Notes: generated by a model from the sequence alone, not told the origin. DNA of 64,000 bases from Aquipuribacter nitratireducens (GCF_037860835.1 NZ_JBBEOG010000001.1:310001-374000), one strand, 5' to 3'; counted from the first letter of the stretch, positions 1 to 8,484 are shown. Numbers and translations: made by a program.

Positions 1-199
1 GTTCGTCACGGCCGGGTTCGACGGCTACCCGGTCTTCCTCGCCACGGGCGCCTCGCTCGTCGTCTTCGTCGTGACGGCGCTGCTCACCACGCCCCGGCCG
101 GAGCTGCACGACGTCGAGGGCATCGGCGCGCGCGAGGAGATCGACCTGCGGGTGCCCGCCGCGCGGCAGGCGGAGGGCGTGCCGGCCGGGCAGGCGTGA
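1..199 (+). CDS. C-terminal end of a membrane transporter (probably MFS), 5' truncated
   Basis: The reading frame that starts at base 2 is open to the TGA at 197-199 and encodes the last 65 residues of a protein. About 20 residues (GASLVVFVVTALLTTP) form a typical last transmembrane helix, followed by a hydrophilic cytoplasmic tail rich in E, R and A. This pattern fits the twelfth helix and tail of a major facilitator transporter, but no diagnostic motif lies in the visible part, so the family is an inference. The gene points toward the minus-strand flavin monooxygenase gene and ends 8 bases before the stop of that gene, so the two are convergent. Confidence 0.6.
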   Translation, partial: FVTAGFDGYPVFLATGASLVVFVVTALLTTPRPELHDVEGIGAREEIDLRVPAARQAEGVPAGQA

Positions 200-206
200 G
201 CACCCC

Positions 207-1529
207 TCAGAAGTCGAAGAGGTTCGCCCGCACCCCGCCGTCCCCGTACTCGCTCCGCAGCACGCCGCGGCGCCGCAGCACCGGCACGAGGTCGTCGAGC
301 ATCCGGTGGACGGTCGTCGGGTGGAGGTCGCCGGACAGGATCCAGCCGTTGTTGCCGGCGTCGTCGCCCATCCCCTCGACGTAGTCGGCGAGCTCCTCCG
401 CCGTGCCGACGAACCCCGTCCGGTCCGCCAGGCGGCCCTTCCGCGCCTTCCGGGTCAGCACCTCGCGGAGCGTGTCCCGACCCAGCTCGCCGTCCCTGCC
501 GAGCAGCCCGCGGATCGTGCCCTGCGACACGTGGTCCCCGAACGCCGACGCGGGCACCGGCTCGTCGAGCGGCAGGCGCGTCAGGTCGGTCTCGAGGTCG
601 CTCGACTGCCCGACGGCGATGCGGAGCAGGTCCGCCTCGCTCGGGTGCCGGGACGCCTCGACGACGCGGTCCGCCTCCTCCGGGCTCGCCACGATCTCCG
701 GCTTCACGACGAACAGGACGCGGATGTCCTTGTCGCTGCGCCCGGCGGCCGCGGCGGCGTCGAGGACACGGCGCCGGTAGGCGCGGACGCTGTCGACGTC
801 GAGCGGGGCGAGGGCGAGCTGCACGTCGGAGTGGGCGCCGGCGAACGCGAGCCCGCGCGGTGACCCGCCGGGAGAGACCACCACCGGGTCGTCGCCGTCC
901 GCGAACGGCACGGCGTTGAGCGGGCCGGCGACGTCGAAGTACTCGCCGCTGTGCCGGAACGCGTCGATCCGGTCGCCGTCGGCGAACCGCCACGTCCCCT
1001 CGTCGGCGACCAAGGCGCCGTCGCCCCACGAGTGCCACAACCGCCTGACGACGCCGACCCACTCCTCGGCCCGGTCGTAGGCGGCGTCGTGCGGCAGCGG
1101 GGCGGCGCCGACGTGCCGGGCGCTGCCGACGTCGGTGACGACGTTGAGCCCGAACCGGTACCCCGACAGGTGCTGCAGCGTCGCCGCCTGCCGCGCCGCG
1201 AGGTACGGCGGGGTGATGCCGGCGTTCACCGTCGGTGCGAGGCCGATGTGCGAGGTGACGTCGAAAAGGTACGGCGCGAGCAGCAGCGGGTCGTGCTTCG
1301 GTCCGCCGTAGGCCTCGCGGACCCGCAGGTCGAGGGTCTCCGGGTTCCCGAGCGACACCGCGTCCTCCATGATCACGAGGTCGAGCCCCGCCTGCTCGAG
1401 CTCGCGGACCGCCTGCTGGTACAGCCGCGGCTCCTGCCAGCGGTACCCCCAGCGGTGGTCCTCGCGGCCCCAGCCCTGCGGGCCGAACCCGCGGGAGAAG
1501 AACCAGCCGAGGTGCTGCAGTCGTCCCAT
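207..1529 (-). CDS. LLM-class flavin-dependent monooxygenase (NtaA/SnaA/DszA type)
   Basis: A 440-residue protein of the bacterial luciferase-like monooxygenase superfamily. The start MGRLQHLGWFFSRGFGPQGW and the segments HLSGYRFGLNVVTD and SPGGSPRGLAFAGAHSD are typical of the NtaA/SnaA/DszA branch, which uses reduced FMN and oxygen to attack C-N or C-S bonds of chelators, sulfones or sulfonates. The ATG at 1529 was chosen because the family N-terminus begins here; the frame stays open upstream without meaning. It lies 17 bases downstream of the O-acetylhomoserine sulfhydrylase gene on the same strand, so the two are probably co-transcribed. Inference: the enzyme releases sulfur from an organosulfur compound for the neighbouring sulfhydrylase. 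The substrate cannot be read from sequence. It needs a flavin reductase, not seen adjacent. Confidence 0.85.
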   Translation of the reverse strand: MGRLQHLGWFFSRGFGPQGWGREDHRWGYRWQEPRLYQQAVRELEQAGLDLVIMEDAVSLGNPETLDLRVREAYGGPKHDPLLLAPYLFDVTSHIGLAPTVNAGITPPYLAARQAATLQHLSGYRFGLNVVTDVGSARHVGAAPLPHDAAYDRAEEWVGVVRRLWHSWGDGALVADEGTWRFADGDRIDAFRHSGEYFDVAGPLNAVPFADGDDPVVVSPGGSPRGLAFAGAHSDVQLALAPLDVDSVRAYRRRVLDAAAAAGRSDKDIRVLFVVKPEIVASPEEADRVVEASRHPSEADLLRIAVGQSSDLETDLTRLPLDEPVPASAFGDHVSQGTIRGLLGRDGELGRDTLREVLTRKARKGRLADRTGFVGTAEELADYVEGMGDDAGNNGWILSGDLHPTTVHRMLDDLVPVLRRRGVLRSEYGDGGVRANLFDF

Positions 1530-1546
1530 GCTCCTGCTCCTGGGGG

Positions 1547-2902
1547 TCAGGCCGCGGGCGCGGCGGTGAGGGCGTCGCGGACGGCGGCGAGGCCGCGGGC
1601 GAGGTCGGCGACGACGTCCGCGACGTCCTCGATCCCGACGGACAGCCGCAGCGTCCCGTCGTGGACGCCGGCCGCGGCCCGCTCCGCCGACGTGCGGTGC
1701 GCGTGGGTGGTCGACGCCGGGTGCAGGACGAGCGTGCGCACGTCCCCGAGGTGCGTCATGTGGCTGACGAGCGCGAGGGCGTCGACGAACGCCCGCGCGG
1801 CGTCGGTGCCGCCGGCGAGCGTGACGGTGAACACCGAGCCCGCCCCCCGCGGCAGGTACTGCTGCGCGAGCGCGTGCGACGGGTGACCCGGCAGGCCCGG
1901 GTAGCCGACGTCGACGACGTCGGGTTGCGCGTGCAGCCACTGCGCGACGGCGAGCGCGTTGCGGCTGTGCTGCGCGACCCGCAGCGACAGCGTCTCGACG
2001 CCCTGCTGGAGGAGGAACGCGTGGACGGGCGAGATCGTCGGGCCGAGGCGGGCGGCGACGAGGTCGCGCGTGAAGCGGGCGTAGGCCGCGTCGCCGTGCG
2101 CGTCGGTCCACGAGGAACCGCGCAGCAGCGCCGACGGCTCGTGCAGGTGCGGGTGCATGTCCGCCCGGCGCGCCCACGCGTGGTCGCCACCGACGACGAC
2201 GACCCCGCCGAGCGAGGCGCCGTGCCCGGCGAGGAACTTGCTCGCGGAGTGCACGACGACGTCGGCGCCGTGCTCGAGCGGGCGCAGCAGGTACGGCGTC
2301 GCGAGGGTGTTGTCGACGACGAGGGGGAGCCCGTGCTCGTGGGCGAGGTCGGCGAGCGCGGCGAGGTCGTGGAGGTCGTTCGACGGGTTGGGGATCGACT
2401 CGACGAAGAGCGCCCGGGTCGTCGGCCGGATCGCCCGTCGCCACGCCTCGACGTCGGTGGGGGTGTCGACGAAGTCGGTACCGATGCCGAAGCGGGAGAA
2501 GTTGTCACGGAACAGCCCCCGCGAGCCCTCGTAGAGGCTCGCGCTGCTCAGCAGGCGGTCGCCGGCGGCGAGGACGCCGAGGAGGGCGACGGTGACGGCG
2601 GCCTGCCCGGACCCGACGAGGATCGCGTCGTCGCCGCCCTCGAGGGCAGCGAGACGTCGCTCGAGAGCGGTGTGGGAGGGGTTGCCGACGCGGGAGTACG
2701 TGTAGCCGTCGTCGTCGCCGGCGAACCGGGCGGCGGCGGTGTCGAAGCTGTCGAAGACGAAGCCCGCGGTGAGGTGGATGGGCGGGATGCGCGCGCCGGA
2801 CGCGGCGTCCGGGTCGGCGCCGGCGTGGACCTGGTCGGTCGCGAAGCCGCGCGGCTGGGGACGAGGCGAGGGGAGCGGTCGGGGACGGGGGGACTCGGGC
2901 AC
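1547..2902 (-). CDS. O-acetylhomoserine sulfhydrylase (Cys/Met metabolism PLP enzyme)
   Basis: A PLP enzyme of about 451 residues that makes homocysteine from O-acetylhomoserine and sulfide. Visible family marks are PPIHLTAGFVFDSF near the start, YTYSRVGNPSHTALERRLAALEGG, the phosphate-contact region VGSGQAAVTVALL, VVDNTLATPYLLRPLEHGAD, and the PLP-binding lysine in HSASKFLAGHG (Lys222 counted from the GTG at 2902). Two GTG starts compete, at 2917 and 2902; 2902 is preferred because GGAAGG stands 7 bases before it. A translated leader peptide (3011-3103) lies 108 bases upstream, suggesting control by sulfur amino-acid supply. The enzyme could instead be a cystathionine gamma-synthase relative, but the length and the GHG segment favour the sulfhydrylase group. 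Confidence 0.88.
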   Translation of the reverse strand: MPESPRPRPLPSPRPQPRGFATDQVHAGADPDAASGARIPPIHLTAGFVFDSFDTAAARFAGDDDGYTYSRVGNPSHTALERRLAALEGGDDAILVGSGQAAVTVALLGVLAAGDRLLSSASLYEGSRGLFRDNFSRFGIGTDFVDTPTDVEAWRRAIRPTTRALFVESIPNPSNDLHDLAALADLAHEHGLPLVVDNTLATPYLLRPLEHGADVVVHSASKFLAGHGASLGGVVVVGGDHAWARRADMHPHLHEPSALLRGSSWTDAHGDAAYARFTRDLVAARLGPTISPVHAFLLQQGVETLSLRVAQHSRNALAVAQWLHAQPDVVDVGYPGLPGHPSHALAQQYLPRGAGSVFTVTLAGGTDAARAFVDALALVSHMTHLGDVRTLVLHPASTTHAHRTSAERAAAGVHDGTLRLSVGIEDVADVVADLARGLAAVRDALTAAPAA

Positions 2903-3010
2903 GGATGGGCCTTCCACGGGGCGCGGGCACGACGACGGTGCCGCAGCGCAGGTCTGCGAGGGACGGGTCGGCGACAGCGCGCGGCTGGGGCCGCGGTGCC
3001 GGCAGGCGGC

Positions 3011-3103
3011 TCAGGCCTGACAGGACTCCGTCGCCCGCATCGCCGCCTCGACCCGCACCCGGTGCGACGTGCGGGTGGTGACGACCTCGGTCGTGGTGCG
3101 CAT
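3011..3103 (-). CDS. Putative 30-residue leader peptide upstream of the sulfhydrylase
   Basis: An ATG at 3103, with GGAGGAG ending 3 bases before it, opens a 30-codon frame. The product starts MRTTTEVVTTRTSHRVRV and ends with ATESCQA. Its size, Arg/His-rich middle, terminal Cys and position 108 bases before a sulfur-assimilation gene resemble the actinobacterial 'putative leader peptide' group found before cysteine and sulfate genes, in which slow translation at Cys codons changes downstream expression. The match is to the pattern only; the usual RRHVDL motif is not exact. The strong ribosome site is the best evidence that the frame is translated. Confidence 0.5.
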   Translation of the reverse strand: MRTTTEVVTTRTSHRVRVEAAMRATESCQA

Positions 3104-3299
3104 GGACTCCTCCATCGGCCGTGGCGGGAGCACCTTCCCCGGAGGGTGGTTGCTGCGGCGTCGACGAGCCACGTCTCTCGGCCGCTCTGGATGGGTGCGA
3201 CGAGGGAACCGCACGGTCCGGGCGGGTGTCAACGGGCGCGTGGCGCACGTCACCCGCCCGGGCGCCCGCCCAGCCGCCCGGCGTGTGTCGTCCCGGTCG

Positions 3300-3690
3300 T
3301 CAGGCAGGGACGGGCACCGGTCGCGACCCCTCGAGCGTGATGACGTGGACCCCGAGCAGGCGCGTGCCGGAGGCGCAGGCGGCGACGGCCGCGCGAGCCC
3401 ACAGCTCGTCGTCGGCCCGCACGCTCAGGCCCTCGGGCTCCGTGTGCGCTCGGCGAGCGTGAGCCCGGGCGGGATGTCACCGACGACGACGGGCACGCGC
3501 AGCCGCGCGTCGTCGTCGCACAGCAGCACCGCGATCGCGCCGCCGTGCCGGTCGCGCTCGAGCACGACGAGGTCGAGCACGTCGGCGACGAGGGTGGGCT
3601 CGGTGAGCGAGCGCTCGTCGACGTCCGGGGGCAGGTCCTCGAATCCCGTGCCGGGAGCCTGGCCACAGTTCGTCCGACGACGTGCGAGGA
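3300..3690 (-). pseudogene. Small uncharacterised gene broken by a frameshift
   Basis: Two minus-strand segments in different frames look coding, with almost every third base G or C. The upstream part reads GFEDLPPDVDERSLTEPTLV and onward to VVVGDIPPGLTLAE, then meets a stop at 3425-3427. One frame over, sense continues from about 3440 as EPEGLSVRADDELWARAAVA and onward to GSRPVPVPA, ending at the TGA 3300-3302. No start codon precedes the first part in frame; a GTG just upstream lies in yet another frame. Together the parts would make a protein of about 120 residues. Either the gene is decayed or the assembly has one or two indels here. No family was recognised. It is divergent from the HhH-GPD gene at 3727. 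Confidence 0.5.
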
Positions 3691-3726
3691 CCTGCGTCCG
3701 ACGCCCGACGCGACCACGATGACCGG

Positions 3727-4377
3727 GTGAGCAGCCCCACCCGCACCGACCTCGTCCGTGCGCTCCTCGACGCCCACGGCACGACGTACGCGGCCGAGGC
3801 GGGCATCCGGCTCAAGGACACGCCGTCGCCCTTGTTCCGGCTCCTCGTCCTCGCGAACCTCCTGTCGGCGCGGATCGACGCCGGCATCGCCGTCGCGTCC
3901 GCACGGGCCCTGTCCTCGGCGGGCATGAGGACACCGAAGGCGATGGCGGAGGCGACGTGGCAGGAACGCGTCGACGCTCTGGGCGAGGGTGGGTACCGCC
4001 GCTACGACGAACGCACCGCGACGATGCTCGGCGACACCGCCGAGCTCGTGCAGGAGCGCTGGCGCGGCGACCTGCGCCGCATGCACGGCTCCGCCGACGA
4101 CGTCCAGGGACTGCGTCGGCTGCTCGAGGAGGTGCCCGGCATCGGCCCGACCGGCTCGGCCATCTACTGCCGCGAGGTGCAGGGCGTCCGGCCCGAGGTC
4201 GCCCCGTTCCTCGACGACCGCGTCCTCGACGGCGCCCGCGCGGTCGGGCTCCCCGACGACGCGGACGCCCTGGCCGGGCTCGTGTCCCCCGACGACCTGC
4301 CGCGGCTCGCCGCCGCGTGCACCCGCGTCACGCTCGACGACGGCGCCGCGGACCGGGTGCGCGACGCCGCCGCGTGA
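3727..4377 (+). CDS. HhH-GPD (endonuclease III-like) DNA-repair family protein
   Basis: A 216-residue protein read from the GTG at 3727; an upstream ATG at 3682 would add 15 unlikely residues. The centre contains a helix-hairpin-helix, LEEVPGIGPTGSAIYCREV around residue 136, followed by APFLDDRVLDGA, where base-excision glycosylases carry the catalytic aspartate. The Lys that follows the hairpin glycine in endonuclease III (GVGRKTA) is absent (GPTGSA), so AP-lyase activity is doubtful. The C-terminal four-cysteine iron-sulfur loop is also missing. The fold call is firm, but the base substrate is unknown. It stands alone, ending 10 bases before the convergent oxidoreductase gene. Confidence 0.75.
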   Translation: MSSPTRTDLVRALLDAHGTTYAAEAGIRLKDTPSPLFRLLVLANLLSARIDAGIAVASARALSSAGMRTPKAMAEATWQERVDALGEGGYRRYDERTATMLGDTAELVQERWRGDLRRMHGSADDVQGLRRLLEEVPGIGPTGSAIYCREVQGVRPEVAPFLDDRVLDGARAVGLPDDADALAGLVSPDDLPRLAAACTRVTLDDGAADRVRDAAA

Positions 4378-4387
4378 GCCCGCCGGC

Positions 4388-5824
4388 TCAGACCCCGGCC
4401 TCCTCGAGCAGCCGAAGCCACACCTCGCTCATCGTGGGGAACGACGGCACCGCGTGCCGCAGCCGCGACAGGGGAACCTCGCCGACGACCGCGACGGTGG
4501 CGGAGTGGAGGAGGTCGGCGACGTCCTGGCCGACGAACGTCGCGCCGAGCACGACGTCACGGGCGGCGTCGACCACGAGGACGGCGCCGCCGCGGTAGCC
4601 GGCGGGGGAGTGCAGGTAGCTGCCGGCGGTCGACATGTCGTGCTCGAGCACGCGGACCTCGTGCCCGGCGTCGCGGGCCTGTGCCGCCGTGAGGCCGACG
4701 GCGGCGACCTCGGGGTCGGTGACGACCACCTGCGGGACGGCGGCGTGGTCGGCCCACGCGGTCGTCGGCGGCTCCCCGCCCCGGGCGCGGGCGACGATCG
4801 CGTCGGCGGCGACACCGCCCTGGTACTTGCCCTGGTGGGTGAGGAGCACGCGGCCGTTGACGTCACCGATCGCGTACAGCCACGGTGCCCGCTCGCTGCG
4901 GAGGGTGTCGTCGACGGGCACCGCCAGGCCGGGTTCGAGACCGACGACCTCGAGGCCGAGCGCGTCGGTGCGCGGCCGTCGTCCAGCGGCGACGAGGACC
5001 TCGTCGGCGACGACCTCCCCGTCGGCGAGGGTCACGGTGACCGTCCCGTCGGCATCGCGCGCGACCCGACGGACATCGGCCCCGAAGCGGACGTCGACGC
5101 CGTCCTCCGTGAGCGCCTCGGTGAGCAGCCGCCCGGCGACCGGCTCCAGGCGCGGGAGGAGGGCGTCGCCCCGCTCGAGGAGGGTGACCGACGACCCGAG
5201 CCGCGTGAACGCCTGCGTCATCTCGAGCCCGACGACGCCCGCGCCGATGACGACGAGCCGTTCGGGCACGCGGCGTGCGGACGTCACGTCACGGCTCGTC
5301 CACGGGGCGGCGTCCCGCAGGCCCGGCACGTCCGGGACGGCGGCCGCCGAGCCGGTCGCGAGGACGACGGCGTGCCGGGCGGTGAGACGCGTCGTCCCGC
5401 CGTCGCTCCCGCGCACCTCGACGACGCGTTCACCGACGAGACGGCCCTCGCCGCGCACGAGCCGCACCCCCTTGCCGTCGAGCCACGGCACCTGCCCCGA
5501 GTCGTCGTAGCCGGACACGGCCTCGTCGCGGAAGGCGAGGACGGCGTCCGCGTCGAGCGGTCCCGTCACGGCCTGCGCCGCACCTGGCACCCGCAGGGCC
5601 GCGTGCCGGGCGTGGCCGGGGCGCAGCAGCGCCTTGCTCGGGATGCACGCCCAGAACGAGCAGTCCCCGCCGACCCGCTCGACCTCGACGACGGCGGTCT
5701 CCATGCCGTGGTCGGCGAGCCTGCCGGCCGCGACCTCCCCGGCGGGGCCGGCCCCGACCACGACGCAGTCGACCTCGACGTCTGCCTCCGCCCCTGCCTC
5801 GTCCTGCTCTCGCCCGTCCGTCAT
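4388..5824 (-). CDS. FAD-dependent pyridine nucleotide-disulfide oxidoreductase
   Basis: A 478-residue flavoprotein of the lipoamide dehydrogenase/mercuric reductase superfamily. It has an N-terminal FAD fold (VVGAGPAGEVAAGRL, residues 22-36), the redox-active pair Cys55/Cys60 in GGDCSFWACIPSKALLRP, a second NAD(P)-binding fold (VVIGAGVVGLEMTQAF), the FAD-binding YAIGDVNG segment and a dimerisation domain ending SFPTMSEVWLRLLEE. No metal-binding N-terminal domain is present, so it is not a classical mercuric reductase. Its ATG overlaps the stop of the upstream unknown gene by 4 bases (ATGA), making it the last gene of a redox/antiporter operon. It probably reduces a disulfide or quinone with NAD(P)H; the exact acceptor is not evident. 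Confidence 0.88.
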   Translation of the reverse strand: MTDGREQDEAGAEADVEVDCVVVGAGPAGEVAAGRLADHGMETAVVEVERVGGDCSFWACIPSKALLRPGHARHAALRVPGAAQAVTGPLDADAVLAFRDEAVSGYDDSGQVPWLDGKGVRLVRGEGRLVGERVVEVRGSDGGTTRLTARHAVVLATGSAAAVPDVPGLRDAAPWTSRDVTSARRVPERLVVIGAGVVGLEMTQAFTRLGSSVTLLERGDALLPRLEPVAGRLLTEALTEDGVDVRFGADVRRVARDADGTVTVTLADGEVVADEVLVAAGRRPRTDALGLEVVGLEPGLAVPVDDTLRSERAPWLYAIGDVNGRVLLTHQGKYQGGVAADAIVARARGGEPPTTAWADHAAVPQVVVTDPEVAAVGLTAAQARDAGHEVRVLEHDMSTAGSYLHSPAGYRGGAVLVVDAARDVVLGATFVGQDVADLLHSATVAVVGEVPLSRLRHAVPSFPTMSEVWLRLLEEAGV

Positions 5825-6426
5825 CGTCGTCCTCCTGTCGTCGGGTCCCCGGCGGTCGCGAACGTGCCGGCCGGCCAGGGTGCCCCGGCCCGGCGCTGCA
5901 GGCCCGGGGCGGGCGGCAGCGCCCGTGGTCGGAGGACACCAGGCGGCACGCCGAGCACGCACGTCGGGGCGAGTCCTCGCCACGGGTCGAGCGACCGCCA
6001 CCCCGGCCAGGCAGCGGCGACGTCCTCGGTGACCGCGCTCAGCCCGCCGGCCCAGTGGACCGTGTCCGCCACGGCGGCCGTGCACAACGCCAGGCCGCCG
6101 CCGTCGCGCAGCGCCCGCCGCGTCGCCGCCACGACGGCCGGGTCGTCGTGCAGGGGCCGTGCCCGTCGCATGGGCACGGTCCACGCGACGACGAGCGACG
6201 GTCCCTCGTCGGGTGTGGCCCCGTCGGCCAGCACGTCGGGGTCGACGCGGACCGCGTCCGCGGACGGGCGCCGCCAGTACGCGGCGTCCGGCGCCCCGCC
6301 GCCCAGCACGACGTGCCACGCGCACAGCCACGTGAGGCGACCGGCCCCGTCGGACACGGGCACCGCGCGACTCGCCGAGGCCGGCGGCTCGTCGAGGAGC
6401 GCGAGCCACGCGACGGCGTCAGGCAC
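5821..6426 (-). CDS. Uncharacterised 201-residue operon protein
   Basis: Starts at the GTG at 6426, overlaps the stop of the peroxiredoxin-like gene by 8 bases and the start of the FAD reductase gene by 4, so translation of the three is coupled. The protein is soluble, rich in Trp (LTWLCAWHVVLGG, DTVHWAGG, WPGWRSLDPWRG), with Cys at LTWLC, LALC and APTC. The last 40 residues are Pro/Gly/Arg-rich and probably disordered. No family was recognised. Its place between two redox enzymes suggests a role in the same thiol or oxidant process, but that is context only. Confidence 0.7.
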   Translation of the reverse strand: MPDAVAWLALLDEPPASASRAVPVSDGAGRLTWLCAWHVVLGGGAPDAAYWRRPSADAVRVDPDVLADGATPDEGPSLVVAWTVPMRRARPLHDDPAVVAATRRALRDGGGLALCTAAVADTVHWAGGLSAVTEDVAAAWPGWRSLDPWRGLAPTCVLGVPPGVLRPRALPPAPGLQRRAGAPWPAGTFATAGDPTTGGRR

Positions 6427-6964
6427 GGGTCCCCGCGGGCCGCTCGACGACCCAGTCGCGGCGCACCTGCCGGGTCACCTCGCGCAGCGACCGGCGCAGC
6501 TCGTCCGCGCCGGGTCGCCCGAGGTACCAGTAGCCGTTCCACGTCTCGTGGACGATGCCGTCGGGACGCACGACCGCGACCGTCGGCACGTACGGGTCGT
6601 GGACGGTGTCCGTCCACTCGCGGAGGTCGAGCGTGGTCTGCAGCACGCGTGTCGGGTCCGCGAGGAACGTCCACGTCGCGTCGAGCCCCGCGCGGTAGGC
6701 CGCCTGCACCTCCGGCGGTTCGACGCTGACGGACACCAGCCGCGCGTACGCGACCCCGAGCTCCCCGGCGAACGGCAGGAGCACCCGGCGCAGGTAGGTC
6801 CGGTCCTTCGGGCAGAACCAGCCGCGGTGCAGGTGGAGGACGAGCGGGTCCCCGCCCGGCAGGTCGAGCAGGCGCCGCGGGTACCCGTCGGAGTCGAGGA
6901 GCGTGAGGTCGGGCAGGCGCGCCCCGGGCCGCAGGGCGCCGGTGTCGGACGACGGTGTGGTCAC
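6419..6964 (-). CDS. Peroxiredoxin-like (AhpC/TSA) thioredoxin-fold protein
   Basis: A 181-residue redoxin-domain protein. LRPGARLPDLTLLDSDGYPRRLLDL is the usual first beta hairpin of AhpC/TSA proteins, and LVLHLHRGWFCPKDRTYLRR holds the single likely active-site cysteine (Cys51) where peroxiredoxins have PxxxTxxC. The surrounding sequence differs from classical peroxiredoxins, and there is no obvious resolving cysteine. VPTVAVVRPDGIVHETWNGYWYLGRPG matches the last strands of the fold. The GTG start overlaps the stop of the antiporter gene upstream (GTGA). The likely role is peroxide or thiol chemistry with the disulfide reductase two genes downstream. It could also be a thiol reductase rather than a peroxidase. 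Confidence 0.8.
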   Translation of the reverse strand: MTTPSSDTGALRPGARLPDLTLLDSDGYPRRLLDLPGGDPLVLHLHRGWFCPKDRTYLRRVLLPFAGELGVAYARLVSVSVEPPEVQAAYRAGLDATWTFLADPTRVLQTTLDLREWTDTVHDPYVPTVAVVRPDGIVHETWNGYWYLGRPGADELRRSLREVTRQVRRDWVVERPAGTRA

Positions 6965-8187
6965 ACGTGCTCCTTCGCGAGGGGGACGGCGGCGGGGGAG
7001 GACCGGTCGGCCGGGGCGGGGACGGGCAGGAGGCGCAGCGCCACCGGTGGGACGGCGAGCACGGTGAGGAGGCCCCCGAGGGTGAGGGCCGCGGCCTGGG
7101 CGCCGTCGAGGAGCCCCGACTCCTGCCCGAGGGTCCCGGCGACGACGAGCAGCGGGAGCGACACCGCCTGCAGGAGCCCGGCGGCGACGCGCTCGCGCGG
7201 CGCGAGGTCGGTGCGCAGGAGCGCCGGCACGGTGCGCACGAGCAGGAGCCCGACGACGACGACCGGCACGAGCACGGCGGCGGACGGGTCGACGGCGAGC
7301 CCGCGGACGTCGAGCGACGCCCCGGCGGCCACGAAGAAGACCGGGGCGAGCAGACCCTGCGCGAGCGCCCGGAGCCCCGACGGCAGCACGGGTCCCTCCC
7401 GCATCCCGTGCGGCAGCGCCGCGCGCAGCACGAGCCCGGCGACGAAGGCGCCGAGCACGGCCTCGAAACCCAGCCGGGTCGCGAGCACGACGAGGACGAG
7501 CAGGAGCACGACGAGCAGCCGCACCGCCGTCTCGGCGCCGGCCGCAGGCCCCGCCGTCACCGCGCGCCGAAGCGGCGGGACCCGGGCGCCGACCGCCGTC
7601 GCGGCGAGCACGACGACGGCGATCGCGGCGAAGGCGACGAGGAGGGTGGCACGCCCCGCGGGACCGCCTCCGCCCATGCCGAAGAGCAGGGACAGCCCGA
7701 GGACGGCGGTGATCTCGCCGAGGGACGAGCCGACGAACGCCGCCTGGGCGGCGGGTGTCCCGGCGCGGCCGGCGTCGACCACGACGAGGACGACGAGGCC
7801 GAGGGCGGTGCCGGTGAGCGTCACGGCCAGGAGCAGGGCGGCCGGCCCGGCCACGACGCCCGATGCCGCGAGCCCCGCCCCGAGGCTGGCGGCGAGGCCC
7901 ACGCCGACCCCGGCCGCGAGGAGGGCGCGACGCCCCGTCGGGCCCCGCAGCGTCGTCGGGTCGACCTCGGAACCGGCGAGCAGGAGGAGCACCGCGAGGC
8001 CGAGCAGGGACAGGGTCCGTACCGCGTCGTCGACCACGAGGAGCCCGAGGAGCGACGGACCGAGCGCGATGCCGGCGACGAGCTCGAGGACGGGACCCGG
8101 CACGAGCCGCGCCGGCACGACCGCGCGCGCGAGCCCGGCGAGCGCCGCCACGACCATGACGACGAGCAGGCCGCTGAGGTCCTCCAC
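6961..8187 (-). CDS. Kef/CPA2-type cation:proton antiporter
   Basis: A 408-residue membrane protein with about eleven to twelve hydrophobic helices and little else, the size of a CPA2 sodium/hydrogen exchanger domain without the C-terminal TrkA-N domain of KefB/C. Family marks are PGPVLELVAGIALGPSLLGLL near the N-terminus, LLLLAGSEVDPTTLRG, and LGAFVAGLVLRAALP. It exchanges K+ or Na+ for H+ in the cytoplasmic membrane. It is the first gene of a four-gene overlapped operon with a peroxiredoxin-like protein and a disulfide reductase. In other bacteria Kef channels are gated by thiol adducts, so a redox-linked antiporter is a reasonable inference. Confidence 0.85.
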   Translation of the reverse strand: MEDLSGLLVVMVVAALAGLARAVVPARLVPGPVLELVAGIALGPSLLGLLVVDDAVRTLSLLGLAVLLLLAGSEVDPTTLRGPTGRRALLAAGVGVGLAASLGAGLAASGVVAGPAALLLAVTLTGTALGLVVLVVVDAGRAGTPAAQAAFVGSSLGEITAVLGLSLLFGMGGGGPAGRATLLVAFAAIAVVVLAATAVGARVPPLRRAVTAGPAAGAETAVRLLVVLLLVLVVLATRLGFEAVLGAFVAGLVLRAALPHGMREGPVLPSGLRALAQGLLAPVFFVAAGASLDVRGLAVDPSAAVLVPVVVVGLLLVRTVPALLRTDLAPRERVAAGLLQAVSLPLLVVAGTLGQESGLLDGAQAAALTLGGLLTVLAVPPVALRLLPVPAPADRSSPAAVPLAKEHV

Positions 8188-8217
8188 GCACGAGGGTGCG
8201 GCGAGGACCGCGCGGCG

Positions 8218-8484
8218 TTACGGACGTCGGGGGTGCCGGGCGGAGAACCGCTCGGTGAGCGCGTCGACCAGCGCCGGGGGAAGGCGGTCGGCGGGCCCGT
8301 CCGGCAGGTGCTCGAGGTCGCCGCAGACACGCCGGACCTGGGCGACGTACGTCGCGCAGTCCTCGCACTCGGCGAGGTGCGCCCGCAGGGTGGCAGCCTC
8401 GTCCGGGGGCAGCGCCCCCACGAGGTAGTCGGTGACGGCCTCGACGACGTCCTGGCACTCGTCGAGCGCCCACGGCCTCGTCAT
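8218..8484 (-). CDS. Zinc-finger anti-sigma factor (RsrA/HC2 type)
   Basis: An 88-residue protein whose ATG overlaps the stop of the ECF sigma gene (ATGA). It carries the anti-sigma zinc-finger motif HLAECEDC (His36, Cys40, Cys43) with an additional Cys10 near the start, the ligand set of ZAS proteins that bind and silence an ECF sigma factor. There is no membrane helix, so it is a soluble sensor. Zinc-cysteine ZAS proteins often release their sigma factor on thiol oxidation, and a redox operon lies directly downstream. Disulfide-stress control is therefore possible but not shown. Confidence 0.85.
   Translation of the reverse strand: MTRPWALDECQDVVEAVTDYLVGALPPDEAATLRAHLAECEDCATYVAQVRRVCGDLEHLPDGPADRLPPALVDALTERFSARHPRRP

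Noticed and set aside
2903-3010. SAM or other riboswitch before the sulfhydrylase
   Set aside because: No conserved riboswitch core was recognised in the 108-base segment; the leader peptide explains the gap better. A covariance search would decide.
3989-8428. Very long plus-strand open frame (over 1400 codons)
   Set aside because: It runs antisense to the redox operon and other clear genes, is rich in Arg, Ser and Pro, and has no family sequence. Long shadow frames are usual at this GC content.
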